A stretch of 64,000 nt of DNA from Hyperoodon ampullatus (taxonomy: Eukaryota; Chordata; Mammalia; Artiodactyla; Ziphiidae): assembly GCA_949752795.1 (NCBI GenBank), contig CATKHW010000287.1, positions 248,001 to 312,000 of the forward strand, in the 5' to 3' direction. Under the pieces are notes generated by a model. The model ran no database searches. It was given only the letters and a program-made list of their open reading frames with translations, and was not told where the DNA came from. Position 1 is the stretch's first letter, and the number at the start of each line of letters is the position of its first letter. Shown here piece after piece: positions 49,366 to 63,269 of the stretch. The translations under genes were made by a program, and so were the position numbers.

Positions 49366-51104
49366 ATAAGATATCACTTATGAAGATCCTGTAAACATGG
49401 CTACACTTGAACTGAATTATGAAAGAGAACAGTGTATCACATTTAGAAAACACTCTTATGCCTGCTTAAGGGGGAAGGAGAGGTGGGGTGATGCATAAAA
49501 CCAGAGTTTGATATAAGCACAGGTACCGTTCCAAAAACCAACTATGGAATAGACAAGACCTACACTTTCCTCAGTGAAAGGGACTCAAAACCCCATATAT
49601 CCCGCAGAGGAATATATCTGACTAGTAAGAATCTTAAAACCTATGTATTGATATGTCTCCGTAAGGGAATCAAGTGTGTCTAGACTGGCATAAACATGGC
49701 AGCGAGAATCAGCTCAAACCCACTATAAAAAGGAATTTCAAAAACAAAACAAAAAAACTGGGAAATTATTTACAATTCCTTCCGGGTCTCTGATGAAACC
49801 TGGAATGACCCTATCTACAATGACAGCTGGATGTGGCATAAGGAGGGACACTTGGGACTGAGACAATTGGTGAGATTGGGTGAGCAAATGCAGACCCTTT
49901 AAAGCACAAATGCCTGGCCCCCATTCCATGGGTCCCAACTCTCCAGGTTGAAGGGAATATTACTACAGATATAACATGTACAGGAAACCTAGAGAACGGA
50001 CCCACTGTGAATACGAAAGGTTTCTAAAACTCAACGAATAGTCCCTCTCCTGGTGCTACGGTTTGACTTTCCATCTGCTTTACTATCAACCTCCCAACTT
50101 GGAGAGACAGCCCCTTTAACCTCCTGGTTCACACACGTTGCCAATTTGGCAGAGGATGAAAGGGAAGAGGGAGAACCAATGAGAGAGTAGCTGTTAGGCA
50201 TTTGGACGGGCACATATCACTCTAACTTCCCGGCAGGAAGAAGAATTAACCAAAGTCTCAGATCCCCACCGGGAACCAGCATAGGTCCAGAACCAAAATT
50301 TTGGACTTGCGGTCAGCTCACAAAAAACGAGTTGAAAAATGGAGCTCAGGGTCACAGCAATTCACAAACTGGCAGAGTAATAAAGGACAACTATCGTCCA
50401 AAAATCTGTTGAGGGAAGGCAACGAGGCGGACTTGAAAGTGAGGCAGAATAGCAGCAAACAGATTTCAAGAGGTACGTATGAATTGTATTTAAAGCACCG
50501 GAAGAGGGGCACAACTTCGACAATGATGCACTAAGCCAAAAAGTGCGTATGTGTTTTCTCCTGAATATATTCAGGAGAAAACGCATACGCCCTTTTTGGC
50601 CAAGCAAGCAAGCAGGCAATGCAAATCTGCACTACAAAGAAGTATCACTTCCCACTGGTCAAAAGGAACATCCACAAAATGTGTAAAAACCAGAAAGGCA
50701 AGACAGGCCCTGGAGAACAGGGAGCCTTGTTATGCTGGTGGGCGGGATGAAAATTGCCAACTGCCTCTCTGGAGGAGTACATTGTGTTCCCTAAAACAAG
50801 GAACGAACAGAGCTACAGAGCCAAGGGCACTTCCAGTCTAGGGAATATACCTTGGGAAAACTGAAAATCAATAAGACAGAGCCACCCCAAAACTTAGGGC
50901 TGCACTGCTTACAAGGACCTCAACTTGGGTACACCTTAAATATCCCAGGAAATATAAAAATGGTTCAAAAAATTGTGGTACTTACGTATGATGGAATATC
51001 CCTCAGCCATGAAATCAATGTCATAAGACCAGTAGCAGCAAAATGGGTGGATTCAGGTACGATGATTCTAAGTGAAATAAGTCACACAGAAAAAGAAACT
51101 TATC
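49366..51104 (+). repeat. Satellite unit 24 (1,739 bp)
   Basis: Palindrome 50,531-50,604 has left-arm changes (ctaagcc, aagtgcgtatgtg) against a consensus right arm. Confidence 0.9.
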
Positions 51105-52841
51105 ATAAGATATCACTTATGAAGATCCTGTAAACATGGCTACACTTGAACTGAGTTAGGAAAGAGAACAGTGTCTCACATTTAGAAAACACTCTTATGC
51201 CTGCTTAAGGGGGAAGGAGAGGTGGGGTGATGCATAAAACCAGAGTTTGATATAAGCACAGGTACCGTTCCAAAAACCAAGTATGGAATAGACAAGACCT
51301 ACACCTTCCTCAGTGAAAGGGACTCAAAACCCCATATTTCCCACAGAGGAATATATCTGACTAGTAAGGATCTTAAAACTTATGTATTGATATGTCTCCA
51401 TAATGGAATCAAGTGTGTGTAGACTGGCATAAACATGGCAGCGAGAATCAGCTCAAACACACTATAAAAAGGAATTTCAAAAACAAAACAAAAAAACTGG
51501 GAAATTCTTTACAATTCCTTCAGGGTCTCTGATGAAACCTGTAATGACCCTATCTACAATGAGAGCTGGAAGTGGCATAAGGCTGGACACTTGGGACTGA
51601 GAGGATTGGTGAGATTTTGTGAGCAAATGCAGGCCCTTTAAAGCACAAATGTCTGGCACCCATTCCATGGGTCCCAACTCTCCAGGTTGAAGTGAATATT
51701 ACTACATCTATAACATGTACGGGAAACCTAGATAACGGACACACTGTGAATACGAAAGGTTTCTAGAACTCAGCGAATAGTCCCTCTCCTGGTGCTCCTG
51801 TTTGACTTTACACCTGCTTTACTATCAACCTCCCAACTTGGAGAGACAGCCCCTTTAACCTCCTGGTTCGCACAGGTTGCCAATTTGGAAGAGGATGAAA
51901 GGGAAGAGGGAGAACCAATGAGAGAGTAGCTGTTAGGCATTTGGACGGGCACATATCACTGTAATTTCCCGGCAGGAAGAAGAATTAACCAAAGTCTCAG
52001 CCACCCACCGGGAACCAGCATAGGTCCTGAACCAAAATTTTGGACATGTGGTCAGCTCACAAAAAACGAGTTGAAAAATGGAGCTCAGGGGAACAGCCAT
52101 TCACAAACTGGCCGAGTTTAAAGGACAACTATCGTCCAAAAATCTGTTGAGGGAAGGCAACGAGGCGGACTTGAAAGCGAGGCAGAATAGCAGGAAACAG
52201 ATTTCAAGAGGTACGTTGGAATCACCTTTAAAGCACTGAAGAGGGGCACAACTTCGACAATGATGCACTTGGCCAAAAAGGGCGTATGGGTTTTCTCCTG
52301 AATATATTCAGGAGAAAACGCATACGCCCTTTTTGGCCAAGCAAGCAAGCGGGCAATGCAAATCTGCACTACAAAGAAGTATCACTTCCCACCAGTCAAA
52401 AGGGGCATCCACAAAATGTGTAAAAACCAGAAAGGCAAGACAGGCCCTGGAGAACAGGGAGCCTTGTTATGCTGATGGGTGGGATGTAAATTGCCAACTG
52501 CCTCTCTGGAGGAGTGCATTGTGTTCCCTAAAACAAGTAAACAACAGAGCTACAGAGCCAAGGGCACTTCCAGTCTAGGGAATATACCTTGGGAAAACTG
52601 AAAATCAATAAGACAGAGCCACCCCAAAATTTAGGGCTGCACTGCTTACAAGGACCTCAACTTGGGTACACCTTAAGTATACCAGGAAATATAAATATGG
52701 TTCAAAAAATTGTGGTACTTACGTACGATGGAATATCCCTCAGCCATGAAATCAATGTCATAAGACCAGTAGCAGCAAAATGGATGGATTCAGGTACGAT
52801 GATTCTAAGTGAAATAAGTCACAGAGAAAAAGAAACTTATC
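51105..52841 (+). repeat. Satellite unit 25 (1,737 bp)
   Basis: Related to unit 29 at 6,951 bp (four units): shared cataatggaatcaagtgtgt, ctagaactcagcg, ggggaacagc and gagtttaaagg. Palindrome 52,268-52,341 has one mismatch (gtatggg). Confidence 0.9.
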
Positions 52842-54579
52842 ATAAGATATCACTTATGAAGATCCTGTAAACATGGCTACACTTGTACTGAGTTAGGAAA
52901 GAGAACAGTGTCTCACATTTAGAAAACACTCTTATGCCTGCTTAAGGGGGAAGGAGAGGTGGGGTGATGCATAAAACCAGAGTTTGATATAAGCACAGGT
53001 ACCGTTCCAAAAACCAACTATGGAATAGACGAGACCTACACCGTCCTCAGTGAAAGGGACTCAAAACCCCATATTTCCCGCAGAGGAATATATCTGACTA
53101 GTAAGAATCTTAAAACCTATGTATTGATATGTCTCCGTAAGGGAATCAAGTGTGTCTAGACTGGCATAAACATGGCAGCGAGAATCAGCTCAAACCCACT
53201 ATAAAAAGGAATTTCAAAAACAAAACAAAAGAACTGGGAAATTCTTTACAATTCCGTCAGGGTCTCTGATAAATCCTGGAATGACCCTATCTACAATGAC
53301 AGCTGGATGTGGCATAAGGCTGGACAGTTGGGATTGTGAGGATTGGTGAGATTGGGTGAGCAAATGCAGACCCTTTAAAGCACAAATGCCTGGCACCCAT
53401 TCCATGGGTCCCAACTCTCCAGGTTAAAGAGAATATTACTACAGCTATAACATGTACGGGAAACCTAGAGAACGGACACACAGTGAATATGAAAGGTTTC
53501 TAAAACTCAACGAATAGTCCCTCTCCTGGTGCTCGGGTTTGACTTTCCATCTGCTTTACTATCAACCTCCCAACTTGGAGAGACAGCCCCTTTAACCTCC
53601 TGGTTTGCACAGGTTGCCAATTTGGCAGAGGATGAAAGGGAAGAGGGAGAACCAATGAGAGAGTAGCTGTTAGGCATTTGGACGGGCATATATCACTCTA
53701 ATTTCCCGGTAGGAAGAAGAATTAACCAAAGTCTCAGCCACCCACCGGGAACCAGTATAGGTCCTGAACCAAAATTTTGGACATGCGGTCAGCTCACAAA
53801 AAACGAGTTGAAAATGGAGCTCAGGGGCACAGCAATTCACAAACTGGCCGAGTAATAAAGGACAACTATCGTCCAAAAATCTGTTGAGGGAAGGCAACGA
53901 GGCGGACTTGAAAGCGAGGCAGAATAGCAGGAAACAGATTTCAAGAGGTACGTTGGAATCGACTTTAAAGCACAGGAAGAGGGGTGCAACTTAGACAATG
54001 ATGCACTTGGCCAAAAAGGGCGTATGCGTTTTCTCCTGAATATATTCAGGAGAAAACGCATATGCCTTTTTTGGCCAAGCAAGCAAGCGGGCAATGCAAA
54101 TCTGCACTACAAAGAAGTATCACTTCCCACCGGTCAAAAGGGACATCCACAAAATTAGTAAAATCCATAAAGTCAAGACAGGCCCTGGAGAACAGGGAGC
54201 CTTGTTATGCTGATGGACGGGATATAACTAGCCAACTGCCTCTCTGGAGGAGTGCATTGTGTTCCCTAAAACAAATAAACAACAGAGCTACAGAGCCAAG
54301 GGCACTTCCAGTGTAGGGAATATACCTTGGGAAAACTGAAAATCGATAAGACAGAGCCACACCAAAATTTAGGGCTGCACTGCATACAAGGACCTCAACT
54401 TGGGTACACCTTAAATATCCCAGGAAATATAAAAATGGTTCAAAAAATTGTGTTAGTTACGTACGATGGAATATCCCTCAGCCATGAAATCAATGTCATA
54501 AGACCAGTAGCAGCAAAATGGGTGGATTCAGGTACGATGATTCTAAGTGAAATAAGTCACACAGAAAAAGAAACTTATC
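52842..54579 (+). repeat. Satellite unit 26 (1,738 bp)
   Basis: Palindrome 54,006-54,079 has right-arm changes (catatgccttttttgg). Private indels and changes near 54,155 (aattagtaaaatccataaag). Confidence 0.9.
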
Positions 54580-56317
54580 ATAAGATATCACTTATGAAGA
54601 TCCTGTAAACATGGCTACACTTGAACTGAGTTAGGAAAGAGAACAGTGTCTCACATTTAGAAAACACTCTTATGCCTGCTTAAGGGGGAAGGAGAGGTGG
54701 GGTGATGCATAAAACCAGAGTTTGATATAAGCACAGGTACCGTTCCAAAAACCAACTATGGAATAGACAAGACCTACACCTTCCTCAGTGAAAGGGACTC
54801 AAAACCCCATATTTCACGCAGAGGAATATATCTGACTAGTAAGAGTCTTTAAACCTATGTATTGATATGTCTCCGTAAGGGAATCAAGTGTGTCTAGACT
54901 GGCATAAACATGGCAGCGAGAATCAGCTCAAACCCACTATAAAAAGGAATTTCAAAAACAAAACAAAAAAACTAGGAAATTCTTTACAATTCCTTCAGGG
55001 TCTCTGATGAAACCTGGAATGACCGTATGTACAACGACAGCTGGATGTGGCATAAGACTGGACACTTCGGACTGAGAGGATTGGTGAGATTGGGTGAGCA
55101 AATGCAGACCCTTTAAAGCACAAATGCCTGGCACCATTCCATGGGTCCCAACTCTCCAGGTTGAAGGGAATATTACTACAGCTGTAACATGTACGGGAAA
55201 CCTAGAGAACGGACACACTGTGAATACGAAAGGTTTCGAAAACTCAACGAATAGTCCCTCTCCTGGTGCTCCAGGTTGACTTTCCATCTGTTTTACTATC
55301 AACCTCACAACTTGGAGAGACAGCCCCTTTAACCTCCAGGTTTGCACAGGTAGCCAATTTGGCAGAGGATGAAAGGGAATACGGACAACCAATGAGAGAG
55401 TAGCCGTTAGGCATTTGGACGGGCACATATCACTGTAATTTCCTGGCAGGAAGAAGAATTAACCAAAGTCTCAGCCACCCACCGGGAACCAGTATAGGTC
55501 CTGAACCAAAATTTTGGACTTGCGGTCAGGTCACCATAAACGAGTTGAAAAATGGAGCTCAGGGGCACAGCAATTCAAAAACTGGCTGAGTAATAAAGGA
55601 CAACTATCGTCCAAAAATCTGTTGAGGGAAGGCAACGAGGCGGACTTGAAAGCGAGGCAGAATAGCAGGAAACAGATTTCAAGAGGTACGTTGGAATCGT
55701 CTTTAAATTACAGGAAGAGGGGCACAACTTCGACAATGATGCACTTGGCCAAAAAGGGCGTATGCGTTTTGTCCTGAATATATTCAGGAGAAAACGCATA
55801 CGCCCTTTTTGGCCAAGAAAGCAAGCGGGCAATGCAAATCTGCACTACAAAGAAGTATCACTTCCCACAGGCCAAAAGGGACATCCACAAAATGTGTAAA
55901 AACCAGAAAGGCAAGACAGGCCCTGGAGAACAGGGAGCCTTGTTATGCTGATGGGCGGGATGTAAATTGCCAACTGCCTCTCTGGAGGAGTGCATTGTGT
56001 TCCCTAAAACAAGTAAACAACAGAGCTACAGAGCCAAGGGCATTTCCAGTATAGGGAATATTCCTTGAGAAAACTGAAAATCAATAAGACAGAGCCACCC
56101 CAAAATTTAGGGCTGCACTGCTTACAAGGACCTCAACTTGGGTACACCTTAAATATCCCAGGAAATATAAAAATGGTTCAAAAAATTGTGGTACTTACGG
56201 ACGATGGAATATCCCTCAGCCATGAAATCAATGTCATAAGACCAGTAGCAGCAAAATGGGTGGATTCAGGTACAATGATTCTAAGTGAAATACGTCACAC
56301 AGAAATAGAAACATATT
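54580..56317 (+). repeat. Satellite unit 27 (1,738 bp; three-unit repeat, copy 1, member 1)
   Basis: Markers are tttcacgcagagg, gtttcgaaaactc, a 1-bp loss in ggcaccattcc and gaatacggacaacc, all repeated in unit 30. Palindrome 55,744-55,817 has one mismatch (ttttgtcctg). The minus-strand 158-codon frame 54,952-55,428 arises from the 1-bp loss and is not a gene. Confidence 0.9.
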
Positions 56318-58055
56318 AGAAGATACCACTTATGAAGATCCTGTAAACATGGCTACACTTGAACTGAGTTAGGAAAGAGAACAGTGTCTCACATTTAAAA
56401 AACACTCTTATTCCTGCTTAAGGGGGAAGGAGAGGTAGGGTGATGCATAAATCCAGAGTTTGATATAAGCACAGGTACCATTCCAAACACCAACTATGGA
56501 ATAGACAAGACCTACACCTTCCTCAGTGAAAGGGACTCAAAACCCCATATTTCCCACAGAGGAATATATCTGACTGGTAAGAATCTTAAAACCTATGTAT
56601 TTATATGTCTCCGTAAGGGAATCAAGTGAGTCTAGACTGGCATAAACATGGCAGCGAGAATCAGCTCAAACCCACTATAAAAAGGAATTTCAAAAACAAA
56701 ACAAAAAAACTGGGAAATTCTTTACAATTCCTTCAGGGTCTCCGATAAAACCTGGAATGACTTTATCTACAATGACATCTGGATGTGGCATAAGGAGGGA
56801 CACTTGGGATTGAGACGATTGGTGAGATTGGGTGAGCAAATGCAGACCCTTTAAAGCACAAATGCCTGCCACCCATTCCATGGGTCCCAACTCTCAAGGT
56901 TGAAGGGAATATTACTACAGCTATATCATGTACGGGAAACCTAGAGAACGGACACACTGTGAATATGAAAGGTTTCTAAAACTCAACGAATAGTCCCTCT
57001 CCTGGTTTTCCGGTTTGACTTTCCATCTGCTTTACTATCAATCTCCCAACTTGTAGAGACAGCCCCTTTAACCTCCTGGTTCGCACAGGTTGCCAATTTG
57101 GCAGAGGATGAAAGGGAAGAGGGAGAACCAATGAGAGAGTAGCTGTTAGGCATTTGGACGGGCACATATCACTCTAACTTCCCGGCAGGAAGAAGAATTA
57201 ACCAATGTCTCAGCCACCCACCGGGAACCAGTATAGGTCCTGAACCAAAATTTTGGACTTGCGGTCAGCTCACCAAAAACGAGTTGAAAAATGGAGCTCA
57301 GGTGCACAGCAATTCACAAACTGACCGAGTAATAAAGGACAACTATCGTGCAAAAATCTATTGAGGGAAGGCAACGAGGCGGACTTGAAAGCGAGGCAGA
57401 ATAGCAGGAAACAGATTTCAAGAGGTACGTTGGAATCGCCTTTAAAGCACAGGAAGAGGGACACAACTTCGACAATAATGCACTTGGCCAAAAAGGGCGT
57501 AGGCGTTTTCTCCTGAATATATTCAGGAGAAAACGCATACGCCCTTTTTGGCCAAGCAAGCAAGCGGGCAATGCAAATCTGCACTACAAAGAGGTATCAC
57601 TTGCCACCAGTCAAAAGGGACATGCACAAAATGTGTAAAAACCAGAAAGGCAAGACAGGCCCTGGAGAACAGGGAGCCTTGTTATGCTGATGGGCGGGAT
57701 ATAAATTGCCAACTGCCTCTCTGGAGGAGTACACTGTGTTCCCTAAAATAAGTAAAGAACAGAGCTACAGAGCCAAGGGCACTTCCAGTCTAGGGAATAT
57801 ACCTTGGGAAAACTAAAAATCAATAAGACAGAGCCACCCAAAATTTAGGGCTGCACTGCTTACAAGGACCTCAACTTGGATACATCTTAAATATCCCAGG
57901 AAATATAAAAATGGTTCAAAAAATTGTGGTACTTACGTAAGATGGAATATCCCTCAGCCATGAAATCAATGTCATAAGACCAGTAGCAGCAAAATGGGTG
58001 GATTCAGGTACGATGATTCTAAGTGAAATAAGTCACACAGAAAAAGAAACTTATC
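56318..58055 (+). repeat. Satellite unit 28 (1,738 bp; copy 1, member 2)
   Basis: The phasing motif is altered at the start (attagaagataccac). Palindrome 57,483-57,556 has one mismatch (gtaggcg). Repeated as unit 31. Confidence 0.9.
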
Positions 58056-59793
58056 ATAAGATATCACTTATGAAGATCCTGTAAACATGGCTACACTTGA
58101 ACTGAGTTAGGAAAGAGAACAGTGTCTCACATTTAGAAAACACTCTTATGCCTGCTTAAGGGGGAAGGAGAGGTGGGATGATGCATAAAACCAGAGTTTG
58201 ATATAAGCACAGGTACCGTTCCAAAAACCAACTATGGAATAGACAAGACCTACACCTTCCTCAGTGAAAGGGACTCAAAACCCCATATTTCCCACAGAGG
58301 AATATATCTGACTAGTAAGAATTTTAAAACTTATGTATTGATATGTCTCCATAATGGAATCAAGTGTGTGTAGACTGGCATAAACATGGCAGCGAGAATC
58401 AGCTCAAACCCACTATAAAAAGGAATTTCAAAAACAAAACAAAAAAACTGGGAAATTCTTTACAATTCCTTCAGGGTCTCTGATGAAACCTATAATGACC
58501 CTATCTACAATGACAGCTGGATGTGGCATAAGGCTGGACACTTGGAACTGAGAGGCTTGGTGAGATTTTTTGAGCAAATGCAGACCCTTTAAAGCACAAA
58601 TGTCTGGCACCCATTCCATGGGTCCCAACTCTCCAGGGTGAAGGGAATATTACTACAGCTATAACATGTACGGGAAACCTAGAGAACGGACACACTGTGA
58701 ATACGAAAGGTTTCTAGAACTCAGCGAATAGTCCCTCTCCTGGTGCTCCTGTTTGACTTTACACCTGCTTTACTATCAACCTCCAAACTTGGAGAGACAG
58801 CCACTTTAACCTCCTGGTTCGCACAGGTTGCCAATTTGGCAGAGGATGAAAGGGAAGAGGGAGAACCAATGAGAGAGTAGCTGTTACTCATTTGGACGGG
58901 CACATATCACTCTAATTTCCCGGCAGGAAGAAGAATTAACCAAAGTCTCAGCCACCCACCGGGAACCAGCATAGGTCCTGAACCACAATTTTGGACATGC
59001 GGTCAGCTCACCATAAACGAGTTGAAAAATTTAGCTCAGGGGAACAGCAATTCACAAACTGGCCTAGTTTAAAGGACAACTATCGTCCAAAAATCTGTTG
59101 AGGGAAGGCAACGAGGCGGACTTGAAAGCGAGGCAGAATAGCAGGAAACAGATTTCAAGAGGTACATTGGAATCGCCTTTAAAGCACAGGAAGAGGGGCA
59201 CAACTTCGACAATGATGCACTTGGCCAAAAAGGGCGTATGCGTTTTCTCCTGAATATATTCAGGAGAAAACGCATACGCCCTTTTTGGCCAAGCAAGCAA
59301 GCGGCCAATGCAAATCTGCACTACAAAGAAGTATCACTTCCCACCGGTCAAAAGGGACATCCACAAAATGTGTAAAAACCAGAAAGGCAAGACAGGCCCT
59401 GGAGAACAGGGAGCCTTGTTATGCTGATGGGTGGGATGTAAATTGCCAACTGCCTCTCTGGAGGAGTGCATTGTGTTCCCTAAAACAAGTAAACAACAGA
59501 GCTACAGAGCCAAGGGCACTTCCAGTCTAGGGAATATACCTTGGGAAAACTGAAAATCAATAAGACAGAGCCACCCCAAAATTTAGGGCTTCACTGCTTT
59601 CAAGGACCTCTACTTGGGTACACCTTAAGTATCCCAGGAAATATAAATATGGTTCAAAAAATTGTGGTACTTACGTACGATGGAATATCCCTCAGCCATG
59701 AAATCAATGACATAAGACCAGTAGCAGCAAAATGGGTGGATTCAGGTACGATGATTCTAAGTGAAATAAGTCACACAGAAAAAGAAACTTATC
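58056..59793 (+). repeat. Satellite unit 29 (1,738 bp; copy 1, member 3)
   Basis: Palindrome 59,220-59,293 is perfect. Repeated in part as unit 32; also the four-unit relative of unit 25. Confidence 0.9.
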
Positions 59794-61531
59794 ATAAGAT
59801 ATCACTTACGAAGATCCTGTAAACATGGCTACACTTGAACTGAGTTAGGAAAGAGAACAGTGTCTCACATTTAGAAAACACTCTTATGCCTGCTTAAGGG
59901 GGAAGGAGAGGTGGGGTGATGCATAAAACCAGAGTTTGATATAAGCACAGGTACCGTTCCAAAAACCAACTATGGAATAGACAAGACCTACACCTTCCTC
60001 AGTGAAAGGGACTCAAAACCCCATATTTCACGCAGAGGAATATATCTGACTAGTAAGAATCTTTAAACCTATGTATTGATATGTCTCCGTAAGGGAATCA
60101 AGTGTGTCTAGACTGGCATAAACATGGCAGCGAGAATCAGCTCAAACCCACTATAAAAAGGAATTTCAAAAACAAAACAAAAAAACTAGGAAATTCTTTA
60201 CAATTCCTTCAGGGTCTCTGATGAAACCTGGAATGACCGTATGTACAACGACAGCTGGATGTGGCATAAGACTGGACACTTCGGACTGAGAGGATTGGTG
60301 AGATTGGGTGAGCAAATGCAGACCCTTTAAAGCACAAATGCCTGGCACCATTCCATGGGTCCCAACTCTCCAGGTTGAAGGGAATATTACTACAGCTGTA
60401 ACATGTACGGGAAACCTAGAGAACGGACACACTGTGAATACGAAAGGTTTCGAAAACTCAACGAATAGTCCCTCTCCTGGTGCTCCAGGTTGACTTTCCA
60501 TCTGTTTTACTATCAACCTCACAACTTGGAGAGACAGCCCCTTTAACCTCCAGGTTTGCACAGGTAGCCAATTTGGCAGAGGATGAAAGGGAATACGGAC
60601 AACCAATGAGAGAGTAGCCGTTAGGCATTTGGACGGGCACATATCACTGTAATTTCCTGGCAGGAAGAAGAATTAACCAAAGTCTCAGCCACCCACCGGG
60701 AACCAGTATAGGTCCTGAACCAAAATTTTGGACTTGCGGTCAGGTCACCATAAACGAGTTGAAAAATGGAGCTCAGGGGCACAGCAATTCAAAAACTGGC
60801 TGAGTAATAAAGGACAACTATCGTCCAAAAATCTGTTGAGGGAAGGCAACGAGGCGGACTTGAAAGCGAGGCAGAATAGCAGGAAACAGATTTCAAGAGG
60901 TACGTTGGAATCGTCTTTAAAGCACAGGAAGAGGGGCACAACTTCGACAATGATGCACTTGGCCAAAAAGGGCGTATGCGTTTTGTCCTGAATATATTCA
61001 GGAGAAAACGCATACGCCCTTTTGGGCCAAGAAAGCAAGCGGGCAATGCAAATCTGCACTACAAAGAAGTATCACTTCCCACAGGCCAAAAGGGACATCC
61101 ACAAAATGTGTAAAAACCAGAAAGGCAAGACAGGCCCTGGAGAACAGGGAGCCTTGTTATGCTGATGGGCGGGATGTAAATTGCCAACTGCCTCTCTGGA
61201 GGAGTGCATTGTGTTCCCTAAAACAAGTAAACAACAGAGCTACAGAGCCAAGGGCATTTCCAGTATAGGGAATATTCCTTGAGAAAACTGAAAATCAATA
61301 AGACAGAGCCACCCCAAAATTTAGGGCTGCACTGCTTACAAGGACCTCAACTTGGGTACACCTTAAATATCCCAGGAAATATAAAAATGGTTCAAAAAAT
61401 TGTGGTACTTACGGACGATGGAATATCCCTCAGCCATGAAATCAATGTCATAAGACCAGTAGCAGCAAAATGGGTGGATTCAGGTACAATGATTCTAAGT
61501 GAAATACGTCACACAGAAATAGAAACATATT
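59794..61531 (+). repeat. Satellite unit 30 (1,738 bp; copy 2, member 1)
   Basis: Near-identical to unit 27 from about 59,809. Palindrome 60,958-61,031 shares ttttgtcctg and adds a right-arm change (cttttgggcc). Confidence 0.9.
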
Positions 61532-63269
61532 AGAAGATACCACTTATGAAGATCCTGTAAACATGGCTACACTTGAACTGAGTTAGGAAAGAGAACAGTG
61601 TCTCACATTTTAAAAACACTCTTATTCCTGCTTAAGGGGGAAGGAGAGGTAGGGTGATGCATAAATCCAGAGTTTGATATAAGCACAGGTACCATTCCAA
61701 ACACCAACTATGGAATAGACAAGACCTACACCTTCCTCAGTGAAAGGGACTCAAAACCCCATATTTCCCACAGAGGAATATATCTGACTGGTAAGAATCT
61801 TAAAACCTATGTATTTATATGTCTCCGTAAGGGAATCAAGTGAGTCTAGACTGGCATAAACATGGCAGCGAGAATCAGCTCAAACCCACTATAAAAAGGA
61901 ATTTCAAAAACAAAACAAAAAAACTGGGAAATTCTTTACAATTCCTTCAGGGTCTCCGATAAAACCTGGAATGACTTTATCTACAATGACATCTGGATGT
62001 GGCATAAGGAGGGACACTTGGGATTGAGACGATTGGTGAGATTGGGTGAGCAAATGCAGACCCTTTAAAGCACAAATGCCTGCCACCCATTCCATGGGTC
62101 CCAACTCTCAAGGTTGAAGGGAATATTACTACAGCTATATCATGTACGGGAAACCTAGAGAACGGACACACTGTGAATATGAAAGGTTTCTAAAACTCAA
62201 CGAATAGTCCCTCTCCTGGTTTTCCGGTTTGACTTTCCATCTGCTTTACTATCAATCTCCCAACTTGTAGAGACAGCCCCTTTAACCTCCTGGTTCGCAC
62301 AGGTTGCCAATTTGGCAGAGGATGAAAGGGAAGAGGGAGAACCAATGAGAGAGTAGCTGTTAGGCATTTGGACGGGCACATATCACTCTAACTTCCCGGC
62401 AGGAAGAAGAATTAACCAATGTCTCAGCCACCCACCGGGAACCAGTATAGGTCCTGAACCAAAATTTTGGACTTGCGGTCAGCTCACCAAAAACGAGTTG
62501 AAAAATGGAGCTCAGGTGCACAGCAATTCACAAACTGACCGAGTAATAAAGGACAACTATCGTGCAAAAATCTATTGAGGGAAGGCAACGAGGCGGACTT
62601 GAAAGCGAGGCAGAATAGCAGGAAACAGATTTCAAGAGGTACGTTGGAATCGCCTTTAAAGCACAGGAAGAGGGACACAACTTCGACAATAATGCACTTG
62701 GCCAAAAAGGGCGTAGGCGTTTTCTCCTGAATATATTCAGGAGAAAACGCATACGCCCTTTTTGGCCAAGCAAGCAAGCGGGCAATGCAAATCTGCACTA
62801 CAAAGAGGTATCACTTGCCACCAGTCAAAAGGGACATGCACAAAATGTGTAAAAACCAGAAAGGCAAGACAGGCCCTGGAGAACAGGGAGCCTTGTTATG
62901 CTGATGGGCGGGATATAAATTGCCAACTGCCTCTCTGGAGGAGTACACTGTGTTCCCTAAAATAAGTAAAGAACAGAGCTACAGAGCCAAGGGCACTTCC
63001 AGTCTAGGGAATATACCTTGGGAAAACTAAAAATCAATAAGACAGAGCCACCCAAAATTTAGGGCTGCACTGCTTACAAGGACCTCAACTTGGATACATC
63101 TTAAATATCCCAGGAAATATAAAAATGGTTCAAAAAATTGTGGTACTTACGTAAGATGGAATATCCCTCAGCCATGAAATCAATGTCATAAGACCAGTAG
63201 CAGCAAAATGGGTGGATTCAGGTACGATGATTCTAAGTGAAATAAGTCACACAGAAAAAGAAACTTATC
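61532..63269 (+). repeat. Satellite unit 31 (1,738 bp; copy 2, member 2)
   Basis: Near-identical to unit 28. Palindrome 62,697-62,770 has the same gtaggcg mismatch. One difference is at 61,611 (t against a at 56,397). Confidence 0.9.

Noticed and set aside
54952..55428. 158-codon minus-strand frame, repeated at 60,166-60,642
   Set aside because: Created by a 1-bp loss (ggcaccattcc) joining two short frames present in other units, then copied by the three-unit duplication. Not evidence of coding.
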